This document shows, in pieces, positions 55,802 through 64,000 of a stretch of DNA of 64,000 nt (position 1 is the first letter of the stretch; the number at the start of each line of letters is the position of its first letter). A program made the position numbers and the translations under genes. The stretch spans positions 12,180,997 through 12,244,996 of the forward strand of contig JAKTNV010000007.1 of assembly GCA_022747635.1 (NCBI GenBank), given 5' to 3'. Below the pieces are notes generated by a model. That model was not told the DNA's origin. It saw only the letters and a program-made list of their open reading frames with translations, and made no database searches. This stretch comes from Hetaerina americana. Taxonomy: Eukaryota; Arthropoda; Insecta; Odonata; Calopterygidae.

Positions 55802-58800
55802 CCTCTAGTAAGTATCGGGCGCATTCAAACAAATGGGAGATTACTCTTATGTAACGGGTAGACCACCTGCGATGAGAGAGCATTTAGTGGAAGACGGGAG
55901 GCGGAATAACCCGAGCGTAGTGAGCTCTTCATCAGAAAAACTAACTGCTAACGGCAAATGTCGCTAGCTTGGGCATGAGGAAACGGTTCTCAAAAACCTA
56001 TATAAGGAGTTGACGTTTCTACGGCTGGGAGATATGGACGAGCAGCAAGCCTCAGAGAAAAACGATGGAAATGTGACGTTACAGAAAAAAGAAAACGGTT
56101 ACACTGAGTAATTATGGAAAGGTCCTCCGCAGTTGAGGTGAAGAGAGACCATTGGAAAAGGCAAGAAGAGGAAAACAACGGAGTTATAAATTTCCCCGAA
56201 AAAAGCTTGCTTATTGATGGTATCATGGATGGATATTGAAGGAACCACCGTAAGGGTGCGCTATAAGCAAAACTCCAAAAACGACGTATTCTAGTTTCGT
56301 GGGATGGAGAGGACATGGGCCAAGCAACTGCGAAGGAATGCTGATGTTGAACAGGGTTGATGGTTCCTTGGATGGTTACTGGACACCACTCATCGGATTG
56401 ATGACGTAAAGATGCCATTAAACAAATGAAATATGAACATTACGAAATGATGATGTCCGTGAAATTCAAAAAATCGTTTCCTGCGAACTTTCGTAAAAAT
56501 ACCGATAAAATTAAAAATAATGTTCTGTCATTTTCAAGATAATTGTTGATTCCCCTCATTGTAACATCTAAGTATTTTTATTTTAAAATTTCAAATACAT
56601 TTAAAATTCCATATCAAAAACATAAACATTTTTGAAACAATGGAGGAAAAATGTTATGTGGCTACAATATATTTTACATTGATGTAGCATTGATAATTTT
56701 TGTGGCAGCTAAATTGAAAACTGATGGAATATTTTCAATTTTTTTCTGAGTATTGCTTTAATTAAAAAAAAATAGTGCGAATCCTTTTTATGACTTACCT
56801 AATCTATAACCTCTTCTAGTTTATATTTCTTCGCGGTCACTTCAAGCCAGTTCATTCTTATTTCAGCAGATACCCATATTCATCACATTTTTCTCCTTTT
56901 ATTCATAAAATAAAAATTTTGTTTTTGTGCAAAAGGTCCTGGTATTTCAAAGAACAGATCCAGGGTATCATATAACACTCGGTCTGCTCTCATAGCGAAA
57001 TACTTGGGTTTGAATTCATTAGTGATTGATTGGTCGAAAGGCAAGGTTTTCAACTTCTTCTTCTGGTGAAATTTTTCAACCATTGTGCTTTTCCTTTTGC
57101 AGTTTAAAACCATATTCCTTAAACTGAAAGGATACTTTTCAGAGGAATCAATAGTACAGGATCTTTTTGTTTATGGGGATTAGGTTTTCACATACTTTAT
57201 TTTCAAATCAACAAGTAATGAAAACGATCATAAGCGTAAGGAAATATTATTATTGCTATCAATTTTATTTGAAAATAACTTAAATTAAGACAATATATAT
57301 ATATATATATTATGTTTATTATATACACAATGGCATTACTTATCATTCCCCTGTCCTTGCAGTTTTATGTACATTTAACAAATGGCTTGACTTGAATTTT
57401 TTGTACCTTGGTCCGGGGATAATTACCAACAGATACTCAAAGACATGAGGCTGACAACTGCGGACCAGGCTGTGTCCAACTCTTTCTCCTTTTTTTTTCT
57501 TTACTGATGCTTGAATTGCCCTCTCCTATTTGTGTTTAGGGTCGATCAACCTCGGTGAATGCACGTGGAAATGAATCTGGTTCCCCTGAACTCTTTTTGC
57601 CTATTCATAATACTGAGGGGATTATCGCCGTGTTTCATATTTCCGACACAAAACCATAAAAAAAACAAAGGTTTTGCGGATGGCTCTTATCGTGGGATTG
57701 CACTTGAGGGAAATAGATAACTTTTATTACGTTAACCACGGCAAACTGTAGTGTTTTAAAATGCAAAGTTTGGCATAGGGTGTGAGAAATTGGTGATAGG
57801 TGATGAATTTTTTTTAAAGTCTTAGATGATAATTGAATAAATAAATAAATATTAAAAAAACCATCAAAAGCACAAGTTACTCTCCCTTTTAAAATAAAGT
57901 TTGCGGGATGTTGGATATGTCATTTGTTGAATTTGCGTGAGGAATAAAAGTCTTTGCTTCGGTTTCAGTCGCTTGAGAATGGATCCATAGGCTAACCATG
58001 CACCACGTTAGACGACAAACGAAAATATAATCTCCATTTGAATCTGATAACTTTCGGTGAAAAGTTAATTCTTCAGAATAATTACTAGACATTTGAATCA
58101 CACGAGCGCGTAGTTCCGTTGCAAGGTTGAAACATTTGCAGCCGAAAACGTTGCATCGTCGGTATAGGCAAAGTATTTGTGAAATTACAGTTACATTAGA
58201 AGAATTGTTTGCTTTTAAAAGTCAGTGATGCATTGAAAAAATATTGGAGCCCAAATTTCTGCAAGAGGCTGAATTTTAATTAAGAAGGGCACCAGAATAC
58301 AAACTCGTGATGATTTGCTATTGACGTCTATTATGGTATGCAATCTTAGAAAAGATATTTCAGACAGTAATTTTAAAGTTGGGTACTAAAATAATTTAAA
58401 TATATCGACCACATATATTTTACTGGACGTATTTAGTAACCTGCTGATTATTAAAACTTGGAAAACACTGCAAATTCAATATTATTCTTGGCTATCACTC
58501 ATTGAAGATTTTTATCATCGTTTACCTCATCTACGCTGCATGGCAAGAAATGAGTTCCCCTCAATGGCGTCATTTCCTCTGCAATTTGAGCAAATTATAA
58601 CTTCCTCCTTTCAGGAAAAATTCCTAATTCCCGTAAAAACATATGCATTGAAGTATTGAGCTGCTTTGGGTATAGGTGTATAAATATACAAAACACAAAT
58701 GTATGTCGTTTTTAGCCCATTGGTTTTTTTAGCACCTAAAGAGATGGGGCGTTAACGCTCCATCCCTCCGGCGAAGTAACGAGCATTCCTTCCCACTCTT

Positions 58801-60180
58801 CACGGTGAGAGAAGGTGGCCTTAGCTGTGACAGCGATCGAGAAATAAACAGATTTCAACTAAACGATTGTTAATGCCACCCGAGACATTAGATTCTAGGG
58901 CGTTGGAACAAAAACGTTTACAAACTACCTATCTAATGATTATAAAAATACACTAAAAAAAATAACGATGCGCTCACTGATCGTCGCATCACCAGAATGA
59001 GACACTGACAAGCATATTTCACACTCGAAAACGAGGTTTCCTTTTGCCTTCTGAAAATTAGTTTTGCCCCATCATGCTGTCATAATTTGACTCGTCCAAA
59101 AGACGACCGCGATTGAACCAAAAGATGTACAAGTTGAAAAGAAAAGTCGGACTCTGAAAAGCTTGATTTACATCGTTGCAGCACTCGCAATTTATTGATT
59201 ATTCCTACAAACTGCAGATGATTTGTTTAAAATATCATAAACTTTACCCGTAGAGAATGGGCTTTAGATGCTTCCCTCAAGCTTCAAGAGCGCAACTACC
59301 AACTTTCAATCGAGCGAAGAAGAAAAAATGAACGGGAAAAAAACTGAGAATAGCAACAACCATTTTTTAATTACCCCGAAGTTGGTAACTCTACTGCTCA
59401 AATGAACCAAAATTAGTGTCTGTCGTAACTAGAGCGCGCCCTATGCGCTTAAGGCATATAAATGGTAACCGTTTGCCCTTATAATTATCTTTCATAAATC
59501 GTAAAGAAATCTATGCAATAATTATTGTGCTGCCCTCGGGACACCCCGTTTCAACTCGGTTTTTTTTTTAATTTATTGATTTTACGCCCTGAATTGGCTC
59601 CGAAAGTGGGCATGTGTCCACGACCCACGTGGAAATTTAATCGAAACCTCTTGCCCCAGCGCGCATCATTCCCACCCCGCGAACCAAGTGAGGAAACAAA
59701 AGAACCTCGTTCCCGGTCGCGCGCAACTTTCGTGTGAATTACGCTTCTTTCCACGCCTCAACCGATGACGGACGAAATAACCAATGGCGTCCATTTCTTG
59801 ATATTATTTTTTTCATAACAAATATGTCGCTTGATGATGTGTGTGCGTGTGTATGTGTGTGTGAGTGGGATGGGGACGGTGAGTGTGGGGCATGAGGGGT
59901 GATTTATTATTTTTTTTGGGTTTGCTGATGAGGAGGACAATCGTTTTTTATTATTATTTTCTATGCAATAATATCAATATAATATCCTGAGAGGGGGCGC
60001 ACGTGAGCATTACTTGATCAGGGGGTGGAGAAAATAGTAACAATAAAAAACAGCGGACGTCACGAACGACCAAGAATGCGTGAAAATTATTTTTTCAAAA
60101 CAAAAAAAAAACAAAAAAAAGTCTTTCGCACTCCCAAATCCTCCATCTTCCCCTGCGGCGGTCACGACGTTCGTCGGCTT
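55802..60180. other. Intergenic DNA before ZP gene 2 3' end
   Basis: Mostly AT-rich. 55850-56420 is less AT-rich and purine-biased, with a 142-codon minus ORF lacking a known domain. A modest GC rise at 59600-59740 has overlapping ORFs on both strands but no domain. Confidence 0.5.
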
Positions 60181-60186
60181 TTTATT
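60181..60186 (-). terminator. Possible polyadenylation signal, ZP gene 2
   Basis: AATAAA on the minus strand about 200 bp beyond the stop codon of the ZP gene 2 exon, the first such hexamer encountered. Confidence 0.35.
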
Positions 60187-60382
60187 CCCTTCTTCTACTC
60201 CTCTGCACCTCCTCCACGTCCGCTTTCGACTCCTCCTCTCTCCCCCCTTCCCTTTCCCCCTCTCTCCGGAGTTTAAAAAGAGATTGAATTAAATCACCTC
60301 CGGGGGGTGTGGGGTCAGAGGTGAGGCTTTCGCGTCACCCCGCGGGGGACTCCTCAGAATCGGGGGCGCCTAGCGGGCGGTG

Positions 60383-60812
60383 TCACAGGCAGGGCGCCCC
60401 CCTCTTGCCGGCGGAGGACCCCCTGGGGGGTCGTACGCAGAGCAGCACGGAGAGGAGTGCGGAGAGGAGGAGGAGGGCGAGGGGGAGGATGAGCGCGGCG
60501 GCGAACCCTGGGGTGGTCATGCAGACGAGGCCGCGCGGCGGGGCGCCGAATGTGAGAGTGGGCACGGCGCTTTCGGAACCTCCGGGTGGTGGCACGGGGA
60601 AGGAGAGGTCACCGGGGGAGACGACGCGGATGGCCCGGTCCAGGCCCACCTCGCCGCCGTCGTCGGACGCCCTTCGCACTCGGCGCCGCTCCTCTCGCGG
60701 CCTTCCCCCGCGGTATCCCTCGGGGGGCACGCCATAGATCTCGGGCGGTGGTTCCAGGGGAGGCAGGGCAGCACCAGGGGTCCCGTCCGCGCACTGATCC
60801 GGACACTGATAC
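60383..60812 (-). CDS. ZP gene 2, last exon (partial gene, rest beyond right edge)
   Basis: Minus-strand terminal exon of a second ZP-domain membrane protein. The acceptor AG is at 60813-60814 (minus strand); the first base completes a codon begun in the previous exon, giving (R)YQCPDQC, the usual end of the ZP-C cysteine set. Exon residues 1-142: CPDQC, a Pro-rich stretch, furin-like RVRR at 44-47, a conserved-looking GEVGLDRAIRVVSPGDLSFP segment, GLVCMTTPGF, a helix about 103-126 rich in Ala and Leu, a short basic tail, then TGA at 60383-60385. Earlier exons should carry the signal peptide and ZP domain; I find none at 60813-64000, so they lie beyond the window. Plan and orientation mark it as a convergent paralogue of gene 1. 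It has an intron (phase 2) before YQC that gene 1 lacks. Exact orthologue unknown. Confidence 0.85.
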
Positions 60813-63800
60813 CTATGAATACGATCAATGAAGGGTGCGTCATTTAAATATTTATCCTTCCTCATCGTCCACGCATGATATGAGGGACGCCTTCCACCAG
60901 ATGACGTGGTAATCAGCCGAAATTCCGATGTCTGACCCTTGTTAAGGTCCTCTCAGAGCTTTGAGCGAGGACAGAGTCAACAAGCCACATAATCATCGGA
61001 CCTCAGAGAAAAATTAAGATTTAAAATGGATAGATAAACAAAAATGTCAACAGTAAACCTATTAGAGTCGCAGTTTCACGTTCACACCAATGCCTTGACT
61101 TTCACTCTGAGTTCGAACCCCAGTCCGGATGAATGCTATTTTTCAATGGGAAAATCGAATACAAGTACTTGTAAATCGTATGAGTTTTTGACGCTGATTC
61201 AGGGGAAATAATGTTGCCCCGCTTTGCAATGAACTGCCAGGACCTCAATGAAGAGCTATTAAAATTGACTGCCGAACAGAGGGATATAAGGAGTCCTTTA
61301 TCCATCCTCAGGTGTATAAATAATAGATCACGTTTTCAAACATCCGAAAAATTAAAATGATTCCGAATAACATTAATAATTGCAGACTACACCGATGGAT
61401 GGTGACCTATCCTACACCCCCTGCCACACGCACTAGTTGCGGCTTGCAGGTTAAAATGTGAATGTACCAGTGGGGCACGGTATCCTCAGAGCTTTGCTCA
61501 GGATTGATTTCACATAATTTTTCTCAAATTTTCAAACTCCACCCCTAGTGCCCTTGAAGTTACGCTAAAAAGACCTAAAATACCTAATGCTTCTTACCAT
61601 TCATTCTAGCAATAATTCCGCAGAAAACTCCTCTCTCAGCGTGATGATTCAGGTTTTTACCACAGCGGCAATAACAGCGCTCGCTAGACGCTTAAGATTC
61701 CACTCATCACAGAAAGTAAGTTAAACATGTGCACGAAAAGAGCCAAAGAGCATAATATTCATGGTAGAATGGGGATATAAAATGCTTGCACGTCGATACA
61801 ATACCAAGCTACTTGCACCGCTGGCTGAAGCGCAACGACTTCATCGTCATTTCCTCTTAACTAAATGGGTCTGGGAAGGCATCCAACATTGCCGATTCAT
61901 CAACTTTCATTTTCTCATTTCTCCTCGAGGACTCTAATCAATGAATAGGTAGAACATCGAGCTTAATACTTTTCCAATAAAAAGCTGCAAATCCACTGAT
62001 CAAGACCCTTTAAGATATTTTCTTTCGTCAATGAAGTAGATTATTTATTCAGTTAAATTACACATTCATGGACGTCATCGCTATTAGACCACAGAACGCC
62101 AACCGAAGGCCATTCATGTGTTCATAGATGGAGCAGTGCACACTCGGACATACACTCGTAGATTTGAATAATTTATTTTGCATTTCCTAGTAAAATAGAA
62201 TTTCATAAAGCCCTATTGCAAAACGAGGTCTGTCTGTTATTGATTAGCGCTCTATTCATATTGAAAAACAATTTTGTTGGCAAATGTAGAGTGAATTTTC
62301 CTCAAAACGGCTTCTGTTTAATTCAAGTGAACATATAACACATTCTCAGTTAGCCTTATCTGAATTCTCTCAGTGGATCAATTAGTATGTACAGTTGAAT
62401 TTGCAAACGGTACTTGAATGGGAATCTTGTTTTCATCAGAAGCAAAGGCTGATTGGGCTAATTTTGTCCCTCTAATGAAAACAATATTGATTTCGTCACT
62501 TCTGTCGTTCATTCATTCTCCTTTGTTTCAAAATAATACCCTGTTCATGGCGAGTCTCTGAATAACTATGGCAACTTTCGTATGACCGGTATTACATAAA
62601 AGTCACGCTACATTTTGGTTTACCATTCCTTTACCCTTTGCTTTTAAATTTTACCCTCTTGCGAACAATATTTTATATACTTTATGAACAAGTTGTTCGA
62701 CCATGTTAAATTGTGTGCCTAATATTTTTCAACTATTCTTTGTTGGAAATTGCATCCTCCCAGGTTAGTATTTCGGTATTTAATTAGTTATATACTGACA
62801 ATTTTTTCTTACTTAAAGTTTTCAGATCAACTCACGGAGTCTTTGTGAGTAATCGGATAGGTTTAGACTTAGATTCGGATGTACTCCAGCATGGGCGTTT
62901 AAGTTTACATGAATTTCACGATCCCCTGGGCGATGGTTAATTTATGATTAATTTAAATATTCAGACTTTACATTAAGGCAGAATCTTCAGTAAAAAAAAC
63001 TTCAAATATCAAGTAGTTCGTAAAACATTCAGAAAGGTGAACATATTTTCAAATACTAACTACTGATTTATTCTAAAGCATCGCAATTTGGTCTTCTTTT
63101 TGACAAATGAAAATCACCAGAAAGTGGCATGAATTTATTCTACAACTTGCTTGGGAATCCAAGAAATTATATAATAAATAACTTATCGAAATAATAACAA
63201 ATATTTTATCTGATTCTATAAATTACATTTAGAAAACATAGACATTAAAAATGAAAACCCTAGAGTAAATAATATTAAAATAAAAAGACAATAGCAAACA
63301 AAAGCATTTTAAGACATATATTATTCGCCTTTTTTATAAATGATTATTCATTCCCACGCCAGTAACACCAAGTGATGCCAATATCACGTTCCGCCTTTCG
63401 TGATGACAAAAAGTGACATTGCAGCCATTAGACAGATCTTAAATTTGGTTCTTGAAATTTCTGATGTCGGTCATTTTGTAAATACTATAGTGTATATATC
63501 CTTTTTTTCTATTTCTGTTTCTCTGTGAACATACTTTGTCCCCATTTCTTTCGTGCTACCCTTCTTGAAATCTACAAAAAATTGTTTCCTTCGAAATCCT
63601 TTTGGAGCCACAGAATATTTCATGAATTATTTCATCTCATACAGTCAAGACTGTACGCTACCATGGTTTCCCAATGCACATATATCAATCTTCCCATGAG
63701 GAATAAGCAGAGAGATACCAGTCTTTAATTTGGTCTTTGGTTGATTGCTCGTATTTCTGCTGAGAAGTTTTATCTAGATTTCGGTAACATTCTTGAACAC

Positions 63801-64000
63801 GCACATTACTTTATCCGTGTTTGAGGGTGCAAACTTGCCGTATACTTCAATATTCTAATTAATAGTATATTGCTGCATTATTTTCCCACTCTAATATTAT
63901 ATTATGAACCAATATGCCCTCATATCGATGATGGAACAACGATTAAAATTTCTAATTTAAGGTAAAATGACTATAATACACATAAATATGTGGATATAAA
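60813..64000 (-). other. Intron of ZP gene 2 (penultimate exon not in window)
   Basis: No minus-strand segment encodes the expected preceding ZP-C blocks (GCVLRPK-like, AFKFP-like), so this AT-rich stretch is taken as intron. A tRNA-like GAGTTCGAACCCC near 61109 may be a SINE scrap. Confidence 0.5.

Noticed and set aside
55990..56418. 142-codon minus ORF
   Set aside because: No recognised domain and not in frame with the neighbouring LINE relic.
60309..60847. Plus-strand ORFs over the ZP gene 2 exon
   Set aside because: Antisense to an exon with CPDQC, RVRR and a transmembrane helix; shadows from high GC.

Overview
The window looks like nuclear DNA from an arthropod, most probably an insect. 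It is AT-rich and intron-bearing, long AT dinucleotide runs are common, and decayed mariner and LINE copies are scattered through it. The only host protein genes I can support encode zona pellucida (ZP) domain membrane proteins of the kind insects use to attach and shape cuticle. I cannot name the species or order.

Layout. 1-3.7 kb: purine-rich low-complexity DNA, then two inverted-repeat elements bounded by (TA)n and a LINE 3' remnant. About 9-26 kb: a four-coding-exon ZP gene on the + strand. Coding exons are 11547-11657, 13184-13907, 17109-17231 and 25255-26111; splice phases agree and give 604 codons. A TATA box at 8963 and a strong splice donor at 9132 suggest a non-coding first exon. 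The introns hold SINEs, a pyrimidine-rich GC island and LINE debris. 26-60 kb: intergenic DNA with no host protein gene I can defend, but many mobile-element fossils: two LINE relics in tandem, a mariner relic, a long inverted repeat, one tRNA-Glu(CTC), a nested LINE-in-mariner insertion, a mariner deletion derivative and another LINE relic. 60383-60812 (- strand): the last exon of a second ZP gene, whose remaining exons lie beyond the right edge.

The two ZP genes are tail-to-tail and share an end-of-protein plan: ZP-C cysteines, a furin-like RxRR site, a transmembrane segment and a short tail. They are probably an old paralogous pair, expected to act at the apical surface of epithelial cells that secrete cuticle.

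The best unusual signals are structural. A LINE of about 2.5 kb sits inside a mariner remnant with a 7-bp target duplication. A 757-bp mariner deletion derivative sits at the exact centre of a perfect palindrome. Three inverted-repeat elements share a small internal hairpin motif that recalls Penelope-like or hammerhead-type termini. I found no CRISPR array and no evidence of a wholly new gene system.
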